Of a DNA stretch of 64,000 nt, positions 22,768 to 34,330 are shown one piece after another. The position numbers and the translations under genes were made by a program. Source of the stretch: Omphiscola glabra (taxonomy: Eukaryota; Mollusca; Gastropoda; Lymnaeidae); contig OZ024802.1 in NCBI GenBank assembly GCA_964017045.1, forward strand, positions 14,436,760 to 14,500,759, read 5' to 3'. How positions within the stretch are numbered: the first letter of the stretch is position 1; the number at the start of each line of letters is the position of its first letter. Below the pieces are notes generated by a model. It ran no database searches. It worked only from the letters and a program-made list of their open reading frames with translations, and was not told where the DNA came from.

Positions 22768-23565
22768 AAAGAAAGAAAGAAAGAAAGAAGAAAGCTCAGA
22801 CACAGTGAGACACTGAACTGTTTCAGCCATAGTGAGACACTGAACTGTTTCAGCCATAGTAAGACACTGAGCTGTTTTTTAGCCATAGTGAGACACTGAA
22901 CTGTTTGAGCCATAGTGAGACACTCAGCTATTTCAACCATAGTGAGACACTGAGCTGTTTTTTAGCCATAGTGATACACTGAGCTGTTTCAGTCATAGTG
23001 ATACACTGAGCTGTTTCAGCCATAGTGAGACACTCAGCTATTTCAGCCATAGTGATACACTGAGCTGTTTTTAGCCATAGTGATACACTGAGCTGTTTTT
23101 AGCCATAGTGATACACTGAGCTGTTTTCAGCCATAGTGATACACTGAGCTGTTTCAGCCATAGTGAGACACTCAGCTATTTTAACCATAGTAATACACTG
23201 AGCTATTTCAGCCATAGTGAGACACTGAGCTGTTTCAGCCATAGTGATACATTCAGCTATTTCAACCATAGTGAGACACTGAGCTGTTTTTTATCCATAG
23301 TGATACACTGAGCTGTTTAAGGCATAGTGATACACTGAGCTGTTTCAGCCATAGTGAGACACTCAGCTATTTCAGCCATAGTGATACACTGAGCTGTATT
23401 TTAGCCATAGTGATACACTGAGCTGTTTCAGCCATAGTGAGACACTCAGCTATTTCAACCATAGTGAGACATTGAGCTGTTTTTTAGCTATAGTGATACA
23501 CTGAGCTGTTTCAGCCATAGTGATACACTGAGCTGTTTCAGCCATATTGAGACACTGAATTTTTT
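22768..23565. repeat. (GAAA)n tract and 27-bp minisatellite, ~28 copies
   Basis: A short GAAA run (22768-22790) leads into units of the type AGCCATAGTGATACACTGAG plus CTGTTTC. Variants GAGACACTCAGCTA and TTTTTTAGCC alternate in a partly regular way, suggesting unit blocks were copied together. Confidence 0.9.
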
Positions 23566-23679
23566 TGCTAGTTGGTTAGTTGTTCGCCTTAGCGTGTATT
23601 TATGAAAATATTTATTCTCTTTGTGAAGCTTTTGACGCCCAGATGTATATCACTTACAACCTAAAAGCTCTTACATCCA

Positions 23680-23935
23680 AACAGCCACTAACCCCAAACA
23701 GCTCTAAAACCCCAACAGCCACAAAAAACAATCACATTTTAAAAACAAACCACTCTAAAACCCAAACATCCACTGACAACAAACAGCTTTTAAACCCTAA
23801 CAGCCACAAAAAACAATCACATTTTAAAAAGAAACAACTCTAAAACCCAAACATTCACTGACAACAAACAGGTCTAAAATCCTAACGGCCAAAAAAAAAA
23901 TCCCCAATTTTAAACACTAACAGCCACTAACAAAC
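23680..23935. repeat. A/C-rich tandem repeat, long degenerate unit
   Basis: CCCTAACAGCCACAAAAAAC followed by AATCACATTTTAAAAA recurs at about 115-bp spacing (23705, 23800), with shorter related pieces to 23935. Confidence 0.6.
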
Positions 23936-24062
23936 GATTGTGTTCGTCTTCTAGTCGATATCATAATTGTTCGTGTCTGACTGGAATCAGTTTGAAAATT
24001 TAAAAACAAATTAATCATTTTTTTCCTTCTTTTTAATCGCTCTCAATTTATTGGCAACACAG

Positions 24063-24136
24063 GAGTTCAGGAATTCAAGAATTCAAAAGTTCAGGAGTTC
24101 AAGAGTTCAGAAGTTCAGGAATTTAAGAGTTCAGGA
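24063..24136. repeat. 9-bp short tandem repeat
   Basis: AGGAGTTCA and AAGAATTCA units alternate about 8 times. Confidence 0.75.
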
Positions 24137-24819
24137 GTGTGCAGAAATACTTTTGATCATTACTGATATTTATAGGTTGAACTTATTCATTTTTTTTTTT
24201 TAAATGGTGGCTACCTCAGTCTGAAATTCAATCTCTGAGTGGGCTGGCATTTAGCAATCAGGATTTCTGCGTTTTTTTTTAAAAATCCAAATTTGTTCAG
24301 CCAATGGCGGACATAATGAAACCCCATCCCCAGCACGCCTTCTCCCCACCCCCCCCAAAAAAAAATCAAGCCTTTATGTATAATTAGTGATCCACCAAAG
24401 AATGTATTTCTCTCAAAAGATATGTTCGCATGTTCTAAAAGGAATTACAATGAAAGCCACAGTGCACCATCGTTGGCGTAATGGAAGTTATTCTATAAAT
24501 AGACCAGTGTGGGTCGACAAAAGATAAGGATCATTTCTCGTGACGCCATTTGTGTGTGTGTGTGAAGTAGACGGAAATGGAAGTGGTAGGACAATCACCT
24601 TAGCCACGCGACCTATCTACACGCGTGCACTGTCTATTTAAGGAAAGGGTACTGTTTGTGTTGTTGAAGCATGTCGACTGTTAGTTGCACTACAACTACT
24701 AGAAATATGTTGTCATTATCAAAGTTATGCGCAATATTGCCCAACTTACAGTTGGTGTGACAAAGTTATGCTTTGGATTTGTTGAGCTTCAAGCCTCTTT
24801 CACTTTCATTGTCACAATG

Positions 24820-25069
24820 ACCATTCTAAATTTGATACAACTTTTGAATTATTTTCTTTTTTTTTTAAACTTTGTAAATTTGAAAACATTGGAGCATTGA
24901 AATCAACAGAAGGACGATTACATTTTTGGTTGAGAGGCAATTTTCTTTTCAAGAACATGTCAAGAACCATGCTTTTCGCAGTCAAACCGATTTGTGGCCG
25001 ACTGGCAGAGCCGCTCTCAGGTCGCTGAAGAGCCCATGCGGCTCGAGAGACGCGATTTGCTGACCACTG
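24820..25069 (-). mobile_element. hAT element 5' end fragment
   Basis: On the minus strand it begins CAGTGGTCAGCAAATCGCGT at 25069, then GAGCCGCATGGGCTCTTCAG, a typical hAT terminus with GCGGCTC-type subterminal repeats. The open frame downstream contains LDMFLKRKLPLNQ, which resembles the start of some hAT transposases (a short run of basic residues soon after Met). The other end could not be found, so the left limit is approximate and no target duplication could be checked. Confidence 0.55.
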
Positions 25070-25481
25070 TGCTAGAAGAAGCTGCTCATTTAGTTTGCAT
25101 AGATTGTGAATCGTGAGAATCGTGACCTCGGTTGAAATCACGTGAGAATGGCGACCTTGGTTGTCGTCACGTGAGAATCTTGATCTCGGATACTCGTTTG
25201 TCAACGTTGCAAAGCTCCTGCCACCACGTATTACTTGTATTTAATTTTGAAGAATAGTTTGGGCAGTTGTAGTTTTAAATGGGTTTCTCAGCGGAGTAGG
25301 TAATGCACTAATAGTTTACCATTGTTTCGTGTAAGGTCGCTAATGAGTGTTATTTTAAGCCAGTAGACCTAGTCGACCTTGACAAAGTGCCAGGTCCTTC
25401 TCTCGGTTCGATCATTAGTTTTCATTTCAAGGCGACACAAGGGCAAGTGGAATTGCAAATTGGCTTTATCTGAACATTGCG

Positions 25482-25490
<9 letters not shown>

Positions 25491-25522
<32 letters not shown>
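25491..25522. repeat. T32 homopolymer
   Basis: Uninterrupted run of about 32 T, possibly the A-tail of a minus-strand retroposon. No clear retroposon body could be assigned. Confidence 0.9.
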
Positions 25523-25523
<1 letters not shown>

Positions 25524-25850
25524 TGCCAATTGGAAAATCTCTCTCGAGATCAGTGAACGATGTCTAGAAGTCTAGAAGTGTCAGTTCGAACCTCAGTTGT
25601 AATCCAATATGTAGGAAACGTGATTTTATCAAAATAATTTTAATATTTGTTGAAAACAGACTTGATTAGATTGTTGAGTAAAGCATTATTGTCAATGCTT
25701 ACACAAAACAAACACGCTCCGAAAACCTTCCTTTCATAGAGGTTTGAAATCGCACCGTTCCGAATAAAAGCGTATTACAAATGCTGACACTGTCACCAGA
25801 AAATAACTTGACTAGAAAGTCTCTGAAAGTCATTTTAAAAAACACTCTTA

Positions 25851-26203
25851 TCTCTTATATATATTTTGCTTGTAATGTGACTGCTTCCAATTCCGGATAG
25901 CGCTCAAAATATAATTCCCGATAACTATTTCAAAGATTTTTTAAAAAATAACGCAAATGCCTTTGTTGCGTAAAATTTTCTTTTCTTTTTGGAAAATAAA
26001 ATCGTCTAATGTGGTTTCGACTTCAAAACATAAATATTATTCATGGCTGTGAAATAAAAAGTGTGCAGTGACGTATCATGGGGGAAGGGGTATGCAAAAA
26101 TTGTGATTCTTAAATGTGCGTTACTTGAGTTCATGTTTTGTCAAGTAACTTTAGTAGATAGGAAGTTCACGTATTGCTGTCGCCAATGTTTGGCGAGCTA
26201 GAA
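25851..26203 (+). mobile_element. Helitron-like element, internally deleted copy
   Basis: The 5' end TCTCTTATATATATTTTGCT lies at 25851 after a host A. The 3' hairpin CGCCAATGTTTGGCG (26181-26195) is followed by AGCTAG. Compared with the full copy (16732-17231), about 150 bp after the first 50 bp is missing, and the terminal AGCTATAACTAG has lost 6 bp between its two CTA repeats. It shares AATAAAAAGTGTGCAG, TGCGTTACTTGAGT and GTAACTTTAGTAGA with the 29155 copy. Confidence 0.65.
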
Positions 26204-26260
26204 TCTTTTATATATATTACGATTATGGTGTGACTGCTTCCATTTCCGGCTGCTTTCTAA
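26204..26260 (+). mobile_element. Second Helitron-like 5' end, head-to-tail
   Basis: TCTTTTATATATATTACGAT at 26204, followed by GGTGTGACTGCTTCCATTTC, repeats the family 5' end directly after the preceding element's 3' hairpin. The body beyond about 26260 is not recognisable as this family. Confidence 0.55.
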
Positions 26261-28185
26261 CCAGGTGGCTATTTGCTATTCAGCGTATTTGGTACTAATA
26301 TTATTTTCGTAGCTTTTGCTATATGCTTTGTATTTTGTGACGCATATTTGGGAATGAGAAATGGCGCTGTTAATATTGTTATTAATGTTATGTTTTAGCA
26401 GGAGCAGGAGTGATTGCGTAGTTAGTAATAGTGTGTTTGTAAAGGAGTTGTTTATTTAATTAAGAGCTATTTGCTACATGAATCATGTGTGTAAAATAAA
26501 TAATAACATGAATAATATTACACATAATATATATAAGAATGAGTTAGGCTGACCATAACGCCAAAGAAACGAACACATTTAAATACGTTCGGATTCGTAA
26601 AAACAATCATAGTTATTTTCTATATTTTACAGAAATCAAATAAATTTAAATGCGCAAATATATTATATATCCGTGTCACAGATGAGATGGTGATGTGAGG
26701 TATGGCCCGTCGCGTACCAAATAGTTTTGATGTTGGATAACGCGGGGCTGCTCCTCTCTGTGATAGTTCAGTATCCAGACGTTGAGGAATACATGGTAGA
26801 CAACACCGACGTTAATGAATTACTGAGAAATTCATCTTTAACAGTTATAAACAAACGAATGTATTGATAGACCTAATATAGTATAGTAATGTTTCTTTCC
26901 AACCGTTAAAATCCATGTTTCTTTAACGCTTCAAAGCCTCCAAAAACTATACCCACTTCCCACGGAAATCGCACACCAGCTCATTTATCATGAAATACAA
27001 GTGGTGCCACATATGGGGAAGTCCCGAACAAAACACATTATAAATGACATGAATAAGCAATGGAGCTCCTTTGCTTGACCCAAACCCAGACATTGGCAAA
27101 TGTTCAAGTATTATAATTATAAATTGCGCATACATTTAAAAAAAAAAGGAACTATTTTAAGCATTTTATATGCGTTGAAAGTTATGAAAAAGAATAAATA
27201 AAATGTTATGATCAAAGAATTACATCGTAATCACATATTTCGTCAAAACCCAAACATCAGTTGTTTTTAGTGCGTGTTTAAGTGCGTTGTTAATATTGCA
27301 AAATAAAAATAAAATTATTTTTTTATAAATAAATACGCAACGGACGTTATAGCGCGAATCCCCTATTTTAGCCAGAGCTCTAAGTTTATTTGACTTTGAT
27401 TTCATAACATCGCGTGACAAAATTTATAATGTATTTTCCCCTTCTAAAAAGTAAAATATAATTGATTTCTTTTTAAATTGTTAATAAATACTAAACACAT
27501 TTGGCTTACCATTTTTAACATTTAATACATTTATACTTTATTTTCCAAAAATATACTTTTATTAAATTATAAAGTAATAAAAACTTAACTTTTAAATATA
27601 CTTTTAATAAGGAAGTGCCGTTTAAGTCAATCAATGCACCAAAACTCTACAGCCAAATAGCATTCACTAATGCACTTATAATTCATCCAAATAAGAACAA
27701 AACATGTGTAAAAAATGTGTGATTGCATATGGATGGGACTACAATCTGGTTGAATATTAATGTTATTAAAATCTGGGATTGGGGGGGGGGGTTTCATTTG
27801 CCCCAGGCAGCACAAGATACATCTCAGAATTAAGGAATGAATTTGATAAATAATTATCTTTCTTAATTACATGCATATCGGAGGATATAACAGGATGTGC
27901 ATCGTACACGGATGACAATATATTTAAATCATATGGCATTACATTTGTGAAAAAATAGATATTACATTTTTTTTTTACAAATAAACTTAAGTTAAAAAAT
28001 TAATAAAATCAATGGCGTTAACAGAACGTGGGTACATTTACATAATTATACCCATGAATATCAAAACCCATTTATTTTACACACTTGAAAATTTAATTTC
28101 GCATAATGGAGATGGGTTATTATTTTACTTTGCAAAAAGTAAAGTTGGTGTGTATTTTTATTAGATTAACAGCTTTTAAAAAAAG
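26261..28185. other. AT-rich stretch, no recognisable gene
   Basis: No convincing exons. Short ORFs on the minus strand (26947, 27220, 27627) lack domains. A G run lies at 27781-27790. Confidence 0.55.
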
Positions 28186-28546
28186 AGACATTCAAGTCTG
28201 TTATAGACACTCAAGTCTGTTATAGACACTCAAGTCTGTTATAGACACTCAAGTCTGTTATAGACACTCAAGTCTGTTATAGACACTCAAGTCTGTTATA
28301 GACACTCAAGTCTGTCATAGACACTCAAGTCTGTCATAGACACTCAAGTCTGTCATAGACACTCAAGTCTGTCATAGACACTCAAGTCTGTTATAGACAC
28401 TCAAGTCTGTTATAGACACTCAAGTCTGTTATAGACACTCAAGTCTGTTATAGACACTCAAGTCTGTCATAGACGCTCAAGTCTGTTATAGACACTCAAG
28501 TCTGTTATAGACACTCAAGTCTGTTATAGACACTCAAGTCTTTCAT
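28186..28546. repeat. 19-bp minisatellite, ~19 copies
   Basis: Unit CACTCAAGTCTGTTATAGA. A block of units with GTCATAGA in place of GTTATAGA sits in the middle, the mark of local copying. Confidence 0.95.
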
Positions 28547-29154
28547 AGCCGTAAAAAAAACTGTTGCGAGATTCTTCTTTAGAATTCTATGTTAAACAAT
28601 TTTCCGAAAATATATAAATAAAAAAACAAGGCCAAAGTTTTTAACAATTTCTCATGAAGTTATCAATATATCCAATTCCGTTCATCAAAAGTAATTAATA
28701 TCATATACAAAGTTTTTATTGTAAATTTAAGATGATTTTTTCTAATTTTTTAGAAAAAAAAAATTGTATGTCAAGGACACGAAAGGGTGTAGGGTAGGCC
28801 AAACATTTACCAATTTAATAACACAAGACATCTAAAGTATTTCTCTAGCGTTGAAATCATTCCCTCAATTAACTTCTTTATCGACAAAAGTGATATAATT
28901 AGTGATCATTTAGATTGGGTAATTTAAGGTCATGTTTAGAGAAAATAAAATGTAGTTTAGGGGCGTGAAAGGGTGTATGGTAGGTGTATAATATATAGCA
29001 GATAAATGCTTCTCAAAACCTCATGATGCTAGAAGCGCAAATATCATTACATAGATACTTCTTTTTAAAGTTAGGAACTGTGATGAGTTTTACAATAGCA
29101 GGTAGAAATTATCGCAAAGGATCTATCATTATTATCCCGATAACATCGGGTCAT
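28547..29154. other. AT-rich stretch with a short local duplication
   Basis: GAAAGGGTGTAKGGTAGG occurs near 28779 and 28966. No gene seen. Confidence 0.45.
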
Positions 29155-29527
29155 ATATTCTAGTTGTTTATGTTTGAAAGAAAGTATGGTTAAATTGTGA
29201 TTGCTGTAGAGCGCAAAATATATTTCCTGATAACTACGCTAAATGATTATACCTTTTTTTTTAAATAGCGCAACTGCTGTTGGTGCGTAATATTTTCTTT
29301 TCGGACAATGAAATCGTCTTAATTGAAATATGATGTAATAAATATTTGGGTTAAAAGTGGTTGGAACATCAGAATGCTAGTTTAGTTCATGGTCTTGAAA
29401 TAAAAAGTGTGCAGCGGCGTATCATGGGGAGGGAAGGTGTAGCAAAAATTGAGACTCTAAAATGTGCGTTACTTGAGTTCATGTTTTGTCAAGTAACTTT
29501 AGTAGAGGGTAAGTTCACGCATTGCTA
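29155..29527 (+). mobile_element. Helitron-like body fragment (5' end and 3' hairpin missing)
   Basis: It matches the 16732-17231 element from its middle (GAAAGTATGGTTAAATTG) to TTCACGCATTGCTAT. It breaks exactly where the next element's TC end begins, so the 3' hairpin was lost or replaced. Confidence 0.65.
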
Positions 29528-29639
29528 TCTTTAATTTTGCTTCTGTTGTGTCGCGCTTCCTTTTCACGTCCGGTCCTGTTTTATTTTAATAGTACTGAGT
29601 GAAAAAGAAAGCTGTCACGTAGCTAGCGTCATCCGTGAC

Positions 29640-30533
29640 TGTTGAACTCATGTAGTAAGGCTGCCTGACTGTTGAACTCATGCAGTAAGGCTGCCTGATT
29701 GTTGAACTCATGTAGTAAGGTGGCCTGACTGTTGAACTCATGTAATAAGGTGACTGTTGAACTCATGTAGTAAGGTGGCCTGACTGTTGAACTCATGTAA
29801 TAAGGTGACTGTTGAACTCATGTAATAAGGTGACTGTTGACCTCATGTAGTAAGGCTGCCTGACTGTTGAACTCATGTAATAAGGTGGCCTGACTGTTAA
29901 ACTCATGTAATAAGGTGGCCTGACTGTTGAACTCATGTAGTAAGGTTGCCTGACTGTTGAACTCATGTAGTAAGGTGGCCTGACTGTTGAACTCATGTAG
30001 TAAGGCTGCCTGACTGTTGAACTCATGTAGTAAGGTGGCCTGACTGTTGAACTCATGTAGTAAGGTGGCCTGACTGTTGAACTCATGTAGTAAGGTTGCC
30101 TGACTGTTGAACTCATGTAGTAAGGTGGCCTGACTGTTGAACTCATGTAATAAGGTGACTGTTGAACTCATGTAGTAAGGTGGCCTGACTGTTGAACTCA
30201 TGTAATAAGGTGACTGTTGAACTCATGTAATAAGGTGACTGTTGACCTCATGTAGTAAGGTTGCCTGACTGTTGAACTCATGTAGTAAGGTGGCCTGACT
30301 GTTGAACTCATGTAGTAAGGTGGCCTGACTGTTGAATTCATGTAATAAGGTGGCCTGACTGTTGAACTCATGTAATAAGGTTGCCTGATTGTTGAACTCA
30401 TGTAATAAGGTGGCCTGATTGTTGAACTCATGTAATAAGGTTGCCTGACTGTTGAACTCATGTAGTAAGGTGGCCTTACTGTTGAACTCATGTAATAAGG
30501 TTGCCTGACTGTTGAACTCATGTAATAAGGTTG
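29640..30533. repeat. 30-bp minisatellite with 22-bp short units
   Basis: Unit GACTGTTGAACTCATGTAGT plus AAGGTGGCCT. A 22-bp version lacking the GGCCTGAC-type 8 bp recurs in the left half and near 30150-30250. Minus-strand frames with a 10-residue period (MSSTVRPPYY) are by-products; the 22-bp units shift their frame. Confidence 0.95.
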
Positions 30534-30575
30534 CATTTTCTCTTTTATATTAATCAATAAAGAGCCACGGGTATG

Positions 30576-30702
30576 GTGTAGGACTGTCTGTAGGACTGTC
30601 TGTAGGACTCTGTAGGGCTGTCTGTAGGACTGTCTGTAGGGCTGTCCGTAGGACTGTCTGTAGGACTGTCTGTAGGACTGTCTGTAGGACTGTCTGTAGG
30701 AC
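30576..30702. repeat. 12-bp minisatellite, ~10 copies (same unit as 15028-15462)
   Basis: Unit GGACTGTCTGTA, identical to the array at 15028 and in the same element context. Confidence 0.95.
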
Positions 30703-30829
30703 AATTGTTTGTAGAAAATGAGAAGTTAACTCTTATTTTAATACTTGGACCCACTGGTTATTTTCTAAAAACACCCGGACCCGGTGTAAAAAAACAACTG
30801 CACCCGTTGAAGCCCTGGTATATTTTATT

Positions 30830-31482
30830 TTACTCTTTACTCTCTACATTTTACGAATTTTTCATTACAGCTTTTGGGATAGAGTAATTTTGACCAATCT
30901 TTCCAGGAACCACATATATGTCAAGAGGTATGATCATGTCAAATCCATTAATTTTCTTGTTTGTATGTTTATTTTTTTTTATTTTTATAAAGTATCAAAT
31001 TAAAATTCAAGCATGCAAACATGGCCATGCCGAGCTATATTTATTAGATTAATATGTACGTTGACAACCATTATAAGAAGGTCGATAGCTAGTGAATGTG
31101 TACAGTTATTACTAATGAATGTGTACAAGAGGCTAGAAGAGATCATAAACATCAACAATTTCTTTATTTGAATCCATGTCTACTCGACATGTCTTCGTTT
31201 GACAATTATTTTAATTATTTCAAATAACACAGCGCACCATGACAGTTCCAAGCATTGACATGTCAACAAAATGATCTGAGGAAAATGAGGAGCGCTGTAA
31301 AATGATTGAATGCGTCACATTAAAATGTTTTCTAAACAAGACATCTTGTCCAATCTGTTGTGCTAATGAGCTATGCTATTACATAAAGGAATGGTTCCCA
31401 AACTGTGTGGCTTGACTTCCTCTTAGTACCCCAGCGAAATGCTCCACCACTATCATAATTATTTTTTTTTTTGCCATGGTCA
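30830..31482. other. No recognisable feature
   Basis: AT-rich unique sequence; a short local repeat GAATGTGTACA (31094, 31117). Confidence 0.5.
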
Positions 31483-31627
31483 ATTCAGTGTGATGGAACC
31501 GACATCTTGCGGACTTGGACTCAATTATAGGACAGTGTGATGGAACCGACATCTTGCGGACTTGGACTCAATTATAGGACAGTGTGATGGAACCGACATC
31601 TTGCGGACTTGGACTCAATTATAGGAC
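31483..31627. repeat. 47-bp tandem repeat, 3 copies
   Basis: CAGTGTGATGGAACCGACAT through ATTATAGGA, three nearly identical copies. Confidence 0.9.
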
Positions 31628-31714
31628 AGTATAGCTTTGGCAGGAGCCCCTTCAAAGTGTTTCTAACTAACATTCATCAGAGTGCCATGGGCTTATGTTC
31701 TTTCAAGCGCCCTG

Positions 31715-32040
31715 CTATAACTTTGGCAATGTTTTGCTATAGCTTTGGCAATGTTCTGCTATAGCTTTGGCAATGTTCTGCTACATCTTTGGCAATGTTC
31801 TGCTATAACTTTGGCAATGCTCTGCTATAACTTTGGCAATGTTCTGCTACATCTTTGGCAATGTTCTGCTATAACTTTGGCAATGCTCTGCTATAACTTT
31901 GGCAATGTTCTGCTATGACTTTGTTATGTTCTGCTATGAGTTTGTCAATGTTCTGCTATGACTTTGTTATGTTCTGCTATGACTTTGTCAATGTTCTGCT
32001 ATGACTTTGTTATGTTCTGCTATGACTTTGTCAATGTTCT
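31715..32040. repeat. 22-bp minisatellite, ~15 copies
   Basis: Unit TGCTATAACTTTGGCAATGT plus TC. The right half changes to TATGACTTTGTTATGT alternating with TGACTTTGTCAATGT, a two-unit higher-order pattern. Confidence 0.9.
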
Positions 32041-32523
32041 GCATTAGTCTCGTTGAACCCAAAACATTTATTTACATATGCAATTGTCCTCCACCCTGGC
32101 CTCCCCACGTACAAGTTTGGGGAACGAAGCTAAAAGATGCGAAAAATTTTCCGGGGCCAGTGTGCAATGCCGGCATGTGGGGTCCCTGTTGTTTCTATTG
32201 AAATGGTTAATAGAGGGCGCTTTATGACCTACATATGTGCTTTATTTTTTTTAAGTAATCAAATTCTTTATTGTAAAGATATATATTATTTGCTAATTCA
32301 CAATTTATTTGACATATGTCACTTTGGGACAAACATTCATCTTTATTTGGAAATCATTTTTTGGAAATCATTATTTTTAACAGATACCCAGATTAATATT
32401 TGTTTTTATTTATGTGGGATAAAACCATTTGATATATAACACATCGTTCGCAATAGCTTTAACAAGTTTGAATGAGTTACCGTGTAGCTCTAAATCATTA
32501 CCCATAACGCAAAGATAGACCAT

Positions 32524-32690
32524 CAGTGGCGTTGCGAGGGGGGCAAGGGGGGCATCATGCCCCGGGTGCTACTCACAAATGGGCGCCAAATGTATATTTT
32601 ACATAAAATATTGTATGGTTTTCGAATAAAGGAGAGGGGCGTTAAAATGGTATTGTGCCCCGGGCGCGAGTTAAGCTCGCTACCCCAATG
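32524..32690 (+). mobile_element. CAGTGGCGT-type transposon remnant
   Basis: It starts CAGTGGCGTTGCGAGGGGGG and contains ATGCCCCGGGTGCTACTCAC. A second GTGCCCCGGGCGCGAG lies at 32655. This G-rich start is a common terminus of non-autonomous DNA elements in invertebrates. The right end is uncertain. Confidence 0.4.
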
Positions 32691-33557
32691 TAGACCATCA
32701 CAGTTTTCATGGATTGAAAATAAAATAAAAATATTTGTGAGACATTAGCCAAGACACGCAAGACATGCTTCACAGCGCGGGTAGATGGCAAATATCCCAA
32801 ATGACATTTGACAGATGATGTCAAGCAATGTCAAGCGGGTAATGTGGGGGTCAAATTAAAAAGACCACTTCCGCTCACGTGTCTTCCAAAGCATTGTTTA
32901 CCAACAGAAGGGCGCGTCATCAAGTGTTGGATTTAGACGTGGTGAGATCCGTCGGATTGTTAGGCCCAAAGAATTGAGAGGCCGCGCGATATTTACAGGC
33001 CCGCTAGGTTGACAGGCCCCGCCGGATAGTAAGGGTCCAAGTCCAAGACGTAAAACTTTTAGTTAAAACCAGGGCCCCGGCAATTATGTATCAACGCGCT
33101 CAATAAAAAATAAAGTCGCCCCTGTGTCCAGACTGACGGTTGTATGGTCAAGAGACCTACGAAAAGAAAGTGGCTGTAGTTTTAACAATGAACACAATGA
33201 AAATCTGATCACGTTACTTTGATTCCATCCTGGACGCCATCTAAAACACTGGATGAAAGAGATCACGAAACATTTTTAAATTATGGGAGACCGTGCGCTG
33301 GAGGAGGTTTTTACGAGCAGGAAGTACTCTCGAACAAAACGCATGATAATCCTTTCTTAGTTCCGGATATGGAAAATTCGAAACGGGAGAAATGTATAGG
33401 TTTAAAAGAAGTAAAATGTTCAATTGTTGCACTGTTGTCCATGTGAATAGCGTTTAATATGGCACAAAAAACGCTCTTTAAAGAAAACGTTTTGATTGCA
33501 GAATGCAGTTTTGGGGGCCTTTCTATTGGTCGAATAGCTGATTGACGTTGCTGGCCG
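32691..33557. other. No confident gene
   Basis: The ORF at 33219-33446 (plus, 75 residues) is unique sequence with mixed composition, but it has no domain I recognise and no clear splice signals. Overlapping minus-strand frames are equally long. Confidence 0.4.
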
Positions 33558-33734
33558 ACATTCAATGGACCCATAGTTGTGATGTGGCAAACATTTAATG
33601 GACCCATAGTTGTGATGTGGCAAATATTCAATGGACCCATAGTTGTGATGTGGCAAACATTTAATGGACCATAGTTGTGATGTGGCAAACATTTAAGGGA
33701 CCCATAGTTGTGATGTGGCAAACATTTAATGGAA
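33558..33734. repeat. 33-bp minisatellite, 5 copies
   Basis: Unit CATTTAATGGACCCATAGTT plus GTGATGTGGCAAA. Confidence 0.9.
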
Positions 33735-34131
33735 AATATTTTAAATTGCCATGAAGAGCTAACTAAAATTTAAAAAAAAAACGTATTAAAAAGGGTCAAC
33801 GGGCCTCCCAAAGTCACGTGTCGGGTCTTCCCAAATCCCCTCACCTAATGAATTCATCATTCTATCAATAGCCACATCATTCTCCAACTTATCCCGACAT
33901 CCATTCTTCCAATATCTATTCTTGTGCATGAATTTTTTTCACAAAATAAATCCATCAAGCTAATCCACAATCCAATGATTTCACTCACCAAACCCTACCT
34001 GAACGACTTCTAAAAACATAAATTAAAAAAGTTTTTACAAATAAATTTTATTTCAAAAGCTTTGACCGACTGCACAAGTTTACAACCCATCTGATTAGTA
34101 GAATAGTTAAAAGTTGCTTGCCACTACTTAC

Positions 34132-34302
34132 CCGGTCTTGTACAGTCCAGCGGAATTTCTCCTCTCTTAAGTTTGACGACGAGTTTCTTCCTTCACTTGC
34201 CCGGTCTCCAGCATTTCTACCACTCCTGGAACTTCCACTCCCACACGCGCCTCCCCCCCCCCACGCTGAGCGGTTCCCGACCCTGTTACTCACATGCACC
34301 AC
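34132..34302 (-). other. Possible exon ending in a consensus splice donor
   Basis: On the minus strand an open frame (Gly- and Ser-rich, then REEKFRWTVQD) runs into CCGG then GTAAGTAGT at 34131, a near-ideal donor. No acceptor or downstream exon was matched. It could be the first exon of a gene or a 5' UTR exon, or chance. Confidence 0.2.
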
Positions 34303-34330
34303 GGGGGGTAGGGGGTTAAGACCTGGTTAG

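Larger units (their letters stand above)
29528..30829 (+). mobile_element. Composite Helitron-like element carrying two minisatellites, copy 2
   Basis: The 5' end TCTTTAATTTTGCTTCTG follows a host A. The body (GTACTGAGTGAAAAAGAAAG, CGTGACTGTTGAACTCATG) parallels 14829-14975. The last body motif has expanded into the 30-bp array. Then come the GGGTATGGTGTA lead-in, the 12-bp array and the tail (TGTAGAAAATGAGAAGTTA, CACCCGGACCCGGTGTAAAA), all shared with copy 1. So one element family holds two different expandable segments. Confidence 0.6.

Noticed and set aside
25525..25620. tRNA or tRNA-derived SINE (B-box-like GTTCGAACCTC at about 25584)
   Set aside because: No matching A box or cloverleaf could be drawn, and no second copy was found in the window.
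29793..30704. MSSTVRPPYY-type repeat proteins on the minus strand
   Set aside because: By-product of the 30-bp minisatellite; the 22-bp units shift frame without any sign of selection.
32137..32439. 100-residue hydrophobic plus-strand ORF
   Set aside because: AT-rich frame giving Phe, Ile and Leu by composition; no domain, and it overlaps another frame.
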